NCBI GenBank assembly: GCA_902780865.1
Contig: CACZHC010000009.1
Location: 1 to 50,927, forward strand
Length of the DNA: 50,927 bases
Direction of reading: 5' to 3'
Source of the DNA: an uncultured bacterium
Lineage (GTDB): Bacteria; Verrucomicrobiota; Kiritimatiellia; RFP12; UBA1067
The notes below the pieces were generated by a model that saw nothing but the letters and a program-made list of their open reading frames with translations, ran no database searches and was not told the DNA's origin. The translations under genes and the position numbers were made by a program. How positions within the stretch are numbered: position 1 is the stretch's first letter; the number at the start of each line of letters is the position of its first letter. This document shows positions 35,277 to 42,926 of the stretch, one piece after another.

Positions 35277-36245
35277 CTATAAATCGCGTCGCCGTCGCTT
35301 AGGCATCTTGCGTCGCTTCCTGTTGTTGCTTAGATGCCTTTTGACTCTTTCTATCTTGCCATTTTTGAGAATCCTATGCGGAAAAATCTTGAGTGTCCTC
35401 GGCTCGTCGAGCAGCACCGTCTCCGGGGAGAGGATGTGGTCGAGCTTCTTGAACACGCGGTCGAAGACTGGCACCTGTCCTGAAAGTATTTCCTCTACGA
35501 CCGCGTGCCGCGGCGTCTCGTCGAGAAGGGCGGAGGTGGGTGTCGGGTCCTTCGTGCCCGTCGCCTGCCGGAGGCGTATCGCCATCGCCTTGTAGCGCAT
35601 GAGCGTCTTGTACTTTGGCGAGAGTTCCGGCAGGTTCTCCTTGAGCCACCCGCGAATCCCGCCGTTGCGCCCGACCACCTCGCCAGACCCGTCGAACCTC
35701 AGGCAGTTGTCGACATAGCACTCGAGGTCGTGCAGCATCCCGCCGAGGCGGATCATCGCCTCGCGCGAGTCCTTGCGCCCGTTCCACGCGGCGAGAAGGG
35801 CGTCGGGGGTGGGCATGGGCGCTGTAGTGGCGCGGCGCGAGAGCTTGCGCCTTGCGGCCGCGAGCTCGCGGCGGCGGGCCTTCTCGCGGGCGTAGTAGAA
35901 GGGGCGGCGGACTATCCGCAGGTCGCGCATGAGCTCGCGCTTCATGCGGTCGCGCTCCCTCGGGTTCGAGAGCTTCTTGACCTCGTCGCGCATGAGAATC
36001 CCGATGTCCATCGCGATGCAGACGCCGAGGAGAAGGGGGTTGAAGGTAGAGTCGAGGTATGTGCTGGCGTTCCGCCGCTCGAACCAGGCGTCGCCGTACG
36101 ACTCGCCCTCCGCGACCTCCCGCATGCGCGGGCGGTAGGAGTGGATGTCGAGGTATTTCCCTGTGTAGGTTTTCGCCTCGCTGTATGTCCAGCCATAGTG
36201 GTAGGCGTACCAGTACGCCGAATGCTCGTATGTCTTGCGGGTCAT
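35277..36245 (-). CDS. Basic protein of unknown function, possibly nucleic-acid binding
   Basis: 322 residues. Tyr-rich N terminus (HSAYWYAYHYGWTYSEAKTY), a helical basic middle (RERDRMKRELMRDLRIVRR and a following Arg/Lys/Ala-rich helix), then GGIRGWLKENLPELSPKYKT followed by LMRYKAMAIRLRQ. That last segment resembles the 'WLxENxP..S.RTxxRYM' phrase of phage-type DUF3102 proteins. The C terminus (NNRKRRKMPKRRRRDL) is strongly basic. DNA or RNA binding is likely, and a mobile-element or regulatory role is possible. The gene stands alone between convergent and divergent neighbours; part of its 3' coding sequence is duplicated upstream of its own promoter. Confidence 0.6.
   Translation of the reverse strand: MTRKTYEHSAYWYAYHYGWTYSEAKTYTGKYLDIHSYRPRMREVAEGESYGDAWFERRNASTYLDSTFNPLLLGVCIAMDIGILMRDEVKKLSNPRERDRMKRELMRDLRIVRRPFYYAREKARRRELAAARRKLSRRATTAPMPTPDALLAAWNGRKDSREAMIRLGGMLHDLECYVDNCLRFDGSGEVVGRNGGIRGWLKENLPELSPKYKTLMRYKAMAIRLRQATGTKDPTPTSALLDETPRHAVVEEILSGQVPVFDRVFKKLDHILSPETVLLDEPRTLKIFPHRILKNGKIERVKRHLSNNRKRRKMPKRRRRDL
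35366..35393. repeat. 28-bp direct repeat, copy inside the 322-residue gene
   Basis: Identical at 27 of 28 positions to 36298-36325, same orientation, 932 bp apart. This copy encodes the peptide LKIFPHRIL near the C terminus. Confidence 0.9.
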
Positions 36246-36284
36246 ATCGGATGGTTTTGCCGCTTTTCCAGGCGGCAGAAGGTA

Positions 36285-36290
36285 TTATAC
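36285..36290 (-). promoter_or_regulatory. -10 element of the 35277-36245 gene
   Basis: On the minus strand TATGGTATAAT, with TATAAT at 36290-36285, about 39 nt upstream of the ATG at 36245. This gives a leader of roughly 30 nt, unlike the leaderless promoters elsewhere. Confidence 0.5.
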
Positions 36291-36297
36291 CATAAAA

Positions 36298-36325
36298 TGA
36301 GAATTCTATGCGGAAAAATCTTGAG
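36298..36325. repeat. 28-bp direct repeat, intergenic copy upstream of the 322-residue gene
   Basis: Partner of 35366-35393. It lies just upstream of the -10 element of the minus-strand gene and about 70 bp upstream of the murF -10 element. Confidence 0.9.
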
Positions 36326-36360
36326 GGGGTGGCCAAATTCCTTGAGGGGTGCCAAATTCT
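36320..36360. repeat. Two tandem copies of a ~20-bp unit
   Basis: The unit CTTGAGGGG...CCAAATTC occurs at 36320-36340 and 36341-36359, differing by one G and one inserted base pair. It directly follows the intergenic 28-mer, whose end (CTTGAGG) is shared with the unit. Confidence 0.8.
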
Positions 36361-36393
36361 AGGATGTGGCGGCCGGCGGGTAGGGAGATTTGG

Positions 36394-36399
36394 TATAAT
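36394..36399 (+). promoter_or_regulatory. -10 element of the murF-bio operon
   Basis: TATAAT in TTTGGTATAATATC, about 57 nt upstream of the favoured murF start. A -35 box is not evident. Confidence 0.5.
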
Positions 36400-36455
36400 A
36401 TCTCGCATAAAATTTAGTTGGTGTGTAAAAACATTGAAATGTGAGAGCGGGGATA

Positions 36456-37655
36456 ATGAATACATCTAACAAAATGTCAGTTGGTGAAAAGTCATTTGCA
36501 GGAGGAATGGTGAATAGTACAATATTCAGCGGGGCGACGTTTGACTCGCGTGAGGTGAAGCCCGGGATGCTCTTTGTCGCGCTGAAGGGCGAGAAGGCAG
36601 ATGGTCACGACTATATTCCACAGGCGCTCGAGAAGGGCGCGGCGGGAATCATCGACGGATATGACGAGCTCGACCGCGTGGCGAAGGAGTACCGCCGCTC
36701 GCTCAAGGCAAAGGTCGTTGCCATCACGGGCTCCGCCGGCAAGACCACCACGAAGGAACTCGTCAAGGCGTTCCTCTCGACCGTCGGCAAAGTCCACGCG
36801 ACCGATGGTAACTTCAACAACCACATTGGGCTTCCAATCACCATACTCAACTGCCCGAAAGACGCCGACTTCCTCGTTCTCGAAATGGGCACGAACCACC
36901 CCGGCGAGATAGCCCACCTCTGCGACATCGCCGAGCCAGACTGCTCGCTAATCACAAACGTCGGTACCGCGCATATCGAGTTCTTCGGCGACCAGGACGG
37001 AATCGCGCGCGAGAAGGGCGTCGTTCTTGAACGCGCGAAGGAATTCGGCGTCGTTTCGAAGGAGAACGTGCGCCTCGACGTCCTGCGCGAAATGTGCCGC
37101 GGCGAATTTGTCGAGGCGGATCCACGCCAGGAATGGCTCGCGAAAGCGCTCGAAGGCGTCCTCCCTGGCGATCACAACCTCTCCAACGCCTGCCTTGCGT
37201 TCGCTCTCGCCGAGCGCTTCGGTGCCACTCGCGACGGATGCGTGGCCGCGCTCACCGGCTTCTCTCTCCCCGGTGCGCGGTGGCGCATTTCCAGGAAATG
37301 GGGCGTGACTTTCATAGACGACTCCTACAACGCGAATCCCGACTCGATGATCGCCGCTCTCGACACGCTCGTGAAGACTCCCTGCGACGGCAAGCGCGTC
37401 GCAGTTCTTGGCGACATGTTCGAACTTGGCCCTCGCTCGCTCGAGCTCCATAAAAAAGTTTTCGATCATGCGATGGCGCTGAAGATCCCTCTCGTGATCG
37501 GCGTCGGCGAGATGTCGTCGCAGTGCCTTTGCCACCTCGCCTACAAGGAACTAAAGACACTAAAGAAGAAGTTTCGCGTCGACGTCTCGGCCGGCGATCT
37601 CGTGCTTCTAAAGGGATCGCACGGCATGCACCTTAGCGAGCTTATCGAGGACTGA
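36456..37655 (+). CDS. murF: UDP-N-acetylmuramoyl-tripeptide--D-alanyl-D-alanine ligase (short MurF)
   Basis: Adds the D-Ala-D-Ala dipeptide to the peptidoglycan precursor in the cytoplasm. The UDP-binding N domain has DSREVKPGMLFVALKGEKADG, the ATP-binding loop is TGSAGKTTTKE, and later motifs are NFNNHIGLP, LEMGTNHPGEI, NVGTAHIEFFG, DDSYNANPDSM and VLGDMFELG, ending in LLKGSHGMHL. All are conserved. The protein is about 50 residues shorter than E. coli MurF (452): the segment between the GIAREKG helix and the PGDHNLSNA motif is compressed. Possible starts are GTG 36441, ATG 36456, ATG 36474 and ATG 36507; 36456 gives a normal distance to the DSR motif. It heads an operon with the biotin genes. 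Confidence 0.88.
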   Translation: MNTSNKMSVGEKSFAGGMVNSTIFSGATFDSREVKPGMLFVALKGEKADGHDYIPQALEKGAAGIIDGYDELDRVAKEYRRSLKAKVVAITGSAGKTTTKELVKAFLSTVGKVHATDGNFNNHIGLPITILNCPKDADFLVLEMGTNHPGEIAHLCDIAEPDCSLITNVGTAHIEFFGDQDGIAREKGVVLERAKEFGVVSKENVRLDVLREMCRGEFVEADPRQEWLAKALEGVLPGDHNLSNACLAFALAERFGATRDGCVAALTGFSLPGARWRISRKWGVTFIDDSYNANPDSMIAALDTLVKTPCDGKRVAVLGDMFELGPRSLELHKKVFDHAMALKIPLVIGVGEMSSQCLCHLAYKELKTLKKKFRVDVSAGDLVLLKGSHGMHLSELIED

Positions 37656-37665
37656 GGTTCGACCT

Positions 37666-38352
37666 GTGGACGGCAAGGTGTTTTTTGTGTCCGGCATCGA
37701 CACCGGAATCGGCAAGACAATGGCGACTGGGCTTATGGCTCGCTCGCTCGCCGCGGCCGGCCACGATGTCATAACCGTCAAGCTTGTCCAGACGGGCAAT
37801 GACGGTTTTTCCGAAGACATCGACGCCCATCGCGCGATATGCGGCGGTGCTCGCTTCCCTGAAGACGACGAAGGGCTGACGGCGCCGCAGATATTCAAAT
37901 TCCCGTCGTCTCCGCTTCTCGCCGCCGCGCTCGAAGGCCGCACGGTCGACGTTGAGGCGATATCGCGCGCCGTTCGGGAATGTGCCGCTCGTCACGAGAT
38001 AGTCCTCGTCGAATCCGCAGGTGGGCTCGACGTTCCGCTCACTGACGAGCTCCTCTCCGTCGATTTCGCCGCGCGTGAAGGGTGGCCGCTTGTGCTTGTT
38101 TCATGCGGGCGGCTTGGCTCGATCAACCATACTCTTCTTTCGCTTGAAGCGGCAAAGACGCGCGGGATGTCCGTCGCCGGTGTCGTGTGGAACTGGTGCG
38201 AGGGCGCAGATTCGCGAATAGACGACGACTCCTGCGAGACGACGCGCAGCTACCTTTCTCGCTGGGGCTTCCCGCCGGTTGTTGTCCGCATCCCGCGCTT
38301 CGACGTCGGCGGGCCATATCCCGATGTTGACTTTTCGGAGATGTTCGGATGA
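37666..38352 (+). CDS. bioD: Dethiobiotin synthetase
   Basis: 228 residues (usual 220-240). Closes the ureido ring of dethiobiotin using ATP and CO2. The P-loop is GIDTGIGKT (residues 10-18), the substrate lysine is in VKLVQTGN, the second loop is VESAGGLDVPLT and the nucleotide-binding end is GRLGSINHTLLSLEA. 'QTGN', 'SEDIDAHR' and 'GRLGSINHTLLSLEA' resemble the Bacteroidetes branch of BioD rather than the E. coli branch, by my recollection of the family. The start is GTG 37666; the stop overlaps the bioA start (ATGA). Confidence 0.92.
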   Translation: MDGKVFFVSGIDTGIGKTMATGLMARSLAAAGHDVITVKLVQTGNDGFSEDIDAHRAICGGARFPEDDEGLTAPQIFKFPSSPLLAAALEGRTVDVEAISRAVRECAARHEIVLVESAGGLDVPLTDELLSVDFAAREGWPLVLVSCGRLGSINHTLLSLEAAKTRGMSVAGVVWNWCEGADSRIDDDSCETTRSYLSRWGFPPVVVRIPRFDVGGPYPDVDFSEMFG

Positions 38353-39519
38353 CGCCGCTCGAATACGACCGCGCGAGAATCTGGCACCCCTACGCCTCGC
38401 TCAAAAATCCCCCGCCAGTCCTTCACGCAAAAGCGGCGTCCGGCTTGGAAATAGAGACTGCCGACGGCCAGAAGCTTGTTGACGCCGTTTCGAGTTGGTG
38501 GTGCGTCGCGCATGGCCACAACCATCCTGCAATCGTCGAGGCGATACGCCGTCAGTCGGAGAAGATGTGCCATGTGATGTTCGGCGGCTTCACACACGAT
38601 CCCGCCGTCGAACTTGCAGAGAAGCTCGCGGCGATTGCGCCGCGCGGGCTCGACCGCGTGTTTTTCGCAGACTCCGGCTCGATTTCCGTCGAAGTCGCCG
38701 CGAAGATGGCCGTCCAGTACCAGAACGCGCTCGGACACCCAGAGCGAAACCGACTTCTCGCGTTGAAGGGCGGCTACCACGGTGACACCTCGCTCGCGAT
38801 GGCGCTCTCCGATCCCGACGGAATGCACACGCTCTTCAAGGGGATAATGACGAAGCACTTCTATGGCGGCGAAATCGCCGCGATTATCTGCGAACCTGTG
38901 TTTCAGGCGGCGAACGCGATGAACTTCTACCACCCAGAGTATTTGCGCGAAATGCGCCGCCTCTGCGACGAGCGTGGGATGCTGCTCATCTTCGACGAAA
39001 TCGCCGCGGGCTTCTACAGGACGGGTCCCCTGTGGGCTCATTCGCGCGCCGGCATAACGCCTGACATCATGGCCGTCGGCAAGGCGCTCACGGGCGGGCA
39101 CATGACGCTCGCGGCGACGCTTGCGAGCGGGAAAGTCGCGGACACGATCTCTGGAGGCCGCCCGTCTGCGTTCATGCATGGCCCCACCTATATGGCCAAT
39201 CCGCTTGCGTGTGCCGCTGCCTGCGCAGAGCCAGTTCCGCAAAGGGTTAAAAGTCCTGCGCGGACGGCCAAATGTGCGTGACGTGCGAGTTCTTGGTGCG
39301 GCGGGTGTCGTGGAAGTGGAGCGGCTTCCGGTGCAGGCGGAAATCTCGCGCGTCATCCGCGAGCATGGCGTGTGGCTCCGTCCATTTGCGAACTTCATAT
39401 ACTCCATGCCCCCGCTCGTCTCAGACGAGGCGACGGTGGAGCGCATTGTAGGTGCACTTGTGGATCTTGCTTCCGCTCCGCCCGGCCCGCCGCCGGAGGA
39501 TGGTGATTTTCATGAGTGA
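38349..39519 (+). pseudogene. bioA: Adenosylmethionine-8-amino-7-oxononanoate aminotransferase, broken by internal deletions
   Basis: BioA makes 7,8-diaminopelargonic acid with PLP. The first frame (38349-39281) has WHPYASL, SSWWCVAHGHNHP, HVMFGGFTHDP, ADSGSISVEVAAKMA, KGGYHGDTSLAM, FDEIAAGFYRTG and the PLP lysine loop GKALTGGHMTL, then loses sense after NPLACAAACA. The rest continues in the +1-shifted frame to 39519 (SQFRKGLKVLRG, VRVLGAAGVVEV, GVWLRPFANFIYSMPP). Compared with E. coli BioA (429 aa), about 18 residues are missing at the frame change near 39225-39230 (net loss of 2 mod 3), and about 29 residues are missing in frame between MTKHF and YGGEIAAII near 38860. The reading frame as given cannot make a full enzyme. 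An assembly error is possible. Confidence 0.82.
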
Positions 39520-40249
39520 GACGTATTCCGTAAAGATGCGCGCGTCGAGCGGCGGGCGGCACGTTTCCGGAGCGGAGAAGATTGTCTCCGTGGCGTCTGT
39601 TTCGAAGGTCGCGTCACGGCTTGTCGAACGCGCCTTGTCGCACGAGCGCGGCACTCCTGATTTCATCAACGTCAAGATTGAGTCGCTTCCAGCAGACATC
39701 CTTCGGCTCAAGGCGCTTCCTGTAAAGACGCATGTCGTTACGACGCCCGCCGAAGGTCGCGCACTTGCCGCACGGCTCTTGTCCGAAGCGGGGATTGCCA
39801 ACGCCGATAAAATCATGGTGCGGTTTTCCGAGACACATTCGCTTCGTGGCGCCATGCTGCTCGACGCCGACACGCTCGAACGGCTTGAACCGGACAAGTC
39901 GCGCGGCGTGCGCGCGACGTACATGGACGACGCCGCGTCTATTGCAAGGGGAACGGCGGGCGTAAAGAACCACTACGCCGAGGCGATCGTCCTCGCGACG
40001 AAGGTCCAGAACGCGCCAGGCATCGTCGCCGAAATCTGCGTGTCGGACGATCCCGACTACGTGACCGGATATGTCGCGACGCGCGAACTCGGCTATCGGC
40101 GGATCACGGTCCTCAAGGAGAAGGGCGATCCTAACGGCGGACGCATCTTCCTCTATCGCGGCCCGCGCGACGGAGTCGCAAAGACGATTGAGTTTCTTGA
40201 AAAGACACCTGTCCTCGTCGATGACGTCCCGACGCTTTCGTCCGCGTGA
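39512..40249 (+). CDS. bioW: 6-carboxyhexanoate--CoA ligase (pimeloyl-CoA synthetase)
   Basis: 245 residues, near the B. subtilis BioW length (259). Activates pimelate to pimeloyl-CoA, the entry to the biotin ring pathway. It aligns along the whole protein: TYSVKMRAS, RHVSGAEKIV, ALSHERGTPDF, RGVRATYMDD, IVAEICVSDDPDYVTGYVA and LGYRRITVLKEKG. No segment is missing, in contrast to its neighbours. The start chosen, ATG 39512, has GGAGGA at 39495-39500 and overlaps the end of the bioA remnant. ATG 39500 is an alternative. Confidence 0.9.
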   Translation: MSETYSVKMRASSGGRHVSGAEKIVSVASVSKVASRLVERALSHERGTPDFINVKIESLPADILRLKALPVKTHVVTTPAEGRALAARLLSEAGIANADKIMVRFSETHSLRGAMLLDADTLERLEPDKSRGVRATYMDDAASIARGTAGVKNHYAEAIVLATKVQNAPGIVAEICVSDDPDYVTGYVATRELGYRRITVLKEKGDPNGGRIFLYRGPRDGVAKTIEFLEKTPVLVDDVPTLSSA

Positions 40250-41297
40250 GGCGGCCGGGCTCTCGCGCAAGTGTCGGACGTTGGAGGGACCGACAGGCCC
40301 GACGGCTGTTGTCGACGGACGCGAACTTGTCGTTTTCGCGTCGAACGACTATCTCGACCTCGCGCGCGATCCACGCGTCGTCAAGGCGGCGGCGGATGCC
40401 GCGAACGAGTTTGGAGCAGGGTCGGGCGGCGCGCGTCTCACGACGGGTACGCAGCCGCCGCATGTGCGGCTTGAAAACGCGCTTGCAAAGTTCAAGGGCG
40501 CGGAAGCCGCGCTTCTTTACGGAACTGGCTACATGGCGAACGTGGGCGCGATCTCCGCGCTTGTCGGGAAGGGCGATGTAGTCCTCTCCGACGAATTGAA
40601 CATGGAGGACTTGGACCGAAAGCTTGGCGCTTGCCGCGAACATCGCCGTCGCCTTGCCGTTTCCGACGGCGTATTTTCGATGGACGGCGACATTCTCGAT
40701 TTGCCGCGCTTTTTGGAGGTGACGCGTCGCCACGATGCGTTCTCCATGGTGGACGAAGCGCATGCGACTGGCGTTGTCGGCCGCACGGGGCGCGGTCTTG
40801 TGGAGCATTTTGGCTGCGACCTTCCTGATGTCCTGATGGGAACTCTCTCCAAGGCGCTTGGGTCGGAGGGCGGTTTCGTCTGCGGGTCAAAACTTCTTGT
40901 AGAGTATCTTCGCAACATGTCGAGGCCTTTCATCTTCTCGACGGCGCCAGGTGCGCCAGCGATGGCGGCGGCGCTCGCCGCGCTCGAGGTTCTTGTTGCC
41001 GAGCCGGAGCGCGTGGCAAAGCTGCGTGAGAATGTCGCTCTCTTTGTCGCTGAACTTGCGCGTCGCGGAATCTCCGTTCGCGGCGAGACGGCAATCGTCC
41101 CTATCGTCGTGGGCGACGAAAAAAAAGCGCTTGCGGCAAGCGCGGCCCTCGAAGAACTCGGATTTCTCGTGCCTGCGATACGCTACCCGACGGTCGCCCG
41201 CGGCGCGGCGCGTCTTCGCGTCGCCCTCATGAGCGCCCATACGCCAGAACAGCTCCGTTCTGCCGCCGCCTCGCTTGTTGATATCTTACGCAAGTAG
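40221..41297 (+). CDS. bioF: 8-amino-7-oxononanoate synthase with an internal deletion
   Basis: 358 residues versus 384 in E. coli. PLP enzyme joining pimeloyl-CoA and alanine. Motifs present: FASNDYLDLA, GAGSGGARLTTGT, FKGAEAALLYGTGYMAN, SDGVFSMDGD, VDEAHATGVVG, the PLP lysine in GTLSKALGSEGG, and RPFIFSTAPG. However SDELN runs directly into MEDLDRKLG: the usual segment of about 22 residues beginning HAS (containing the histidine that stacks on PLP, H133 in E. coli) is absent without a frameshift. The enzyme may therefore be inactive or altered. The start at ATG 40221 overlaps bioW by 29 nt. Confidence 0.85.
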   Translation: MTSRRFRPREAAGLSRKCRTLEGPTGPTAVVDGRELVVFASNDYLDLARDPRVVKAAADAANEFGAGSGGARLTTGTQPPHVRLENALAKFKGAEAALLYGTGYMANVGAISALVGKGDVVLSDELNMEDLDRKLGACREHRRRLAVSDGVFSMDGDILDLPRFLEVTRRHDAFSMVDEAHATGVVGRTGRGLVEHFGCDLPDVLMGTLSKALGSEGGFVCGSKLLVEYLRNMSRPFIFSTAPGAPAMAAALAALEVLVAEPERVAKLRENVALFVAELARRGISVRGETAIVPIVVGDEKKALAASAALEELGFLVPAIRYPTVARGAARLRVALMSAHTPEQLRSAAASLVDILRK

Positions 41298-41399
41298 GCG
41301 CTGATTCCGCTTTGTTTTGACTGTTTTTGCCGATGTTGGCAACCTGTTGACATCTGTTAGATACTTGTAGACATTAGCGACGCTTCCATTTTGCCGCTA

Positions 41400-41410
41400 T
41401 ATGCTATAAT
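41400..41410 (+). promoter_or_regulatory. Extended -10 promoter of dnaB
   Basis: TATGCTATAAT, 7 nt before the ATG at 41418; third exact copy of this 11-mer. The preceding 100 nt hold a short inverted repeat (TTGCC-N6-GGCAA, 41327-41342) and no convincing -35 box. Confidence 0.7.
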
Positions 41411-41417
41411 TGCCCGC

Positions 41418-42905
41418 ATGAACGATATGAAGACGCCGCCGAACAACGTCGACGCCGAGCGTGCGGTGCTCGGGTCGATACTGCTTGATACGACGGGGCG
41501 CGATGAGCGCGTTATGGACGTCTGCCAGTCGGCAGGCGTCGTCCCCGAAACTTTCTTCGATCCGCGCAACAGGGCGATATACGGGGAGATGATGGCAATG
41601 GCGCGCGCCTCGAGGCCGCTCGACGCGTTGACGCTAACCGAGGAGCTTTCGAATTCGGGGCGCCTTGAGGCCGTTGGCGGTGCCGCGTACATCCAGTCGC
41701 TTATCGACCAGACGCCTACGACCGCCCACGCCGAATACTACATCGGCATAATCATCGCAAAGCAGCTGAGACGCACGATGATCGACCGCGCGACGGCGAC
41801 GATCGAGAAGTGCTACGACGAGAGCGAATATCCCGACGCGCAGGCCGTTCTCGGAGACGCCGAGAAGTCGTTTATCGAGATCGGCCTCAGGCGCGATTCG
41901 ACGATGCCCTGGGCGTCTGCCGTCGACGAAAGCTACAGGCACATCGACGCGATGTTCGACTCGAACGGAAGGACGCTCGACGGCCTTGCGACGGGCTTGA
42001 CGCATCTCGACGAGAAACTTCAGGGGCTCAAGAACTCCGAAATGATCGTGATCGCCGCGCGTCCGTCGGTCGGCAAGACGTCGCTTGCGATGAACATCGC
42101 CGAGAGCTGCGCCCTCGGGATGGACATGAACAACGTACCCGTCAGGTCCGACGACGGCAAGCGCCACCCCGTGATGATCTTCTCGCTTGAAATGCCGATT
42201 GAGGCGCTCACGCGGAGAATGATCGCGGGCCGCGCGCACGTCGACATGTGGCGGCTCAACCGCGGCCTCTGCGCGAAGAACGAGAAGCAGATGCTTATCT
42301 CGAATCTCTCTATTGCCGCAGAGGAGCTGAAGGGCGCGCCGATATACGTGGACGACACCGCCGCGCTCGACGTCATGGATCTTCGCGCCCGCGCAAGGCG
42401 CGCGAAGAAGCAGCATGGCATAGAGCTGATCGTCATAGACTACCTGCAGCTCTGCACGTGCCGCGAGGCCGCGCGCATGGGAAGCCGCCAGATAGAGGTC
42501 TCGATGATCTCCCAGCAGATAAAGGCGATGGCGAAGGAGCTGAAGATACCGGTGATCGTCCTCTCCCAGCTCTCCCGTGCGAACGAGCAGCGTAACGACA
42601 GGGAGGAGAAACCCAAGCTTTCCGACCTCCGCGATTCGGGCGCGATTGAGCAGGACGCCGACGTCGTGTTTCTCCTTCGTCGCCCGTCGCGCACGGCGAC
42701 AGCGAAGGAGGCCAACGACGAACAACTCGCGATAATCGACGTCGCGAAGAACCGCAACGGCGAGACGGGCGAGGTGAAGGTCAACTTCTACCGCGAGTTC
42801 ACGCGCTTTGGCGACCGCGAGATAGAGCGCACCGGCACCGACAACTTCTCCACTTCCGAACCTCCGCCCGAGCAGGGCGAGTTTGCCCCCGACCCCACGA
42901 TGTAG
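41418..42905 (+). CDS. dnaB: Replicative DNA helicase DnaB
   Basis: 495 residues. Hexameric helicase that unwinds DNA at the replication fork. The N-terminal domain has NVDAERAVLGSILLD and FFDPRNRAIYGEM; the RecA-like motor has Walker A ARPSVGKTS (K220), IFSLEMP, Walker B LIVIDYLQL, and the C-terminal phrase VLSQLSRANEQR, SDLRDSGAIEQDADVVFLL, then DVAKNRNGETG. An insertion of about 15 residues before the EMP strand (DMNNVPVRSDDGKRH) is unusual. The start at 41418 is chosen because the -10 element sits 7 nt upstream; a longer frame from 41391 would place the -10 inside the gene. Confidence 0.96.
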   Translation: MNDMKTPPNNVDAERAVLGSILLDTTGRDERVMDVCQSAGVVPETFFDPRNRAIYGEMMAMARASRPLDALTLTEELSNSGRLEAVGGAAYIQSLIDQTPTTAHAEYYIGIIIAKQLRRTMIDRATATIEKCYDESEYPDAQAVLGDAEKSFIEIGLRRDSTMPWASAVDESYRHIDAMFDSNGRTLDGLATGLTHLDEKLQGLKNSEMIVIAARPSVGKTSLAMNIAESCALGMDMNNVPVRSDDGKRHPVMIFSLEMPIEALTRRMIAGRAHVDMWRLNRGLCAKNEKQMLISNLSIAAEELKGAPIYVDDTAALDVMDLRARARRAKKQHGIELIVIDYLQLCTCREAARMGSRQIEVSMISQQIKAMAKELKIPVIVLSQLSRANEQRNDREEKPKLSDLRDSGAIEQDADVVFLLRRPSRTATAKEANDEQLAIIDVAKNRNGETGEVKVNFYREFTRFGDREIERTGTDNFSTSEPPPEQGEFAPDPTM

Positions 42906-42926
42906 TTGAACTACGCTTCCGCTGAA

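Noticed and set aside
41347..41352. TTGACA as the -35 box of dnaB
   Set aside because: It is about 50 bp from the TATAAT, far too distant, and no -10 lies at 17 bp; the extended -10 explains the promoter without it.
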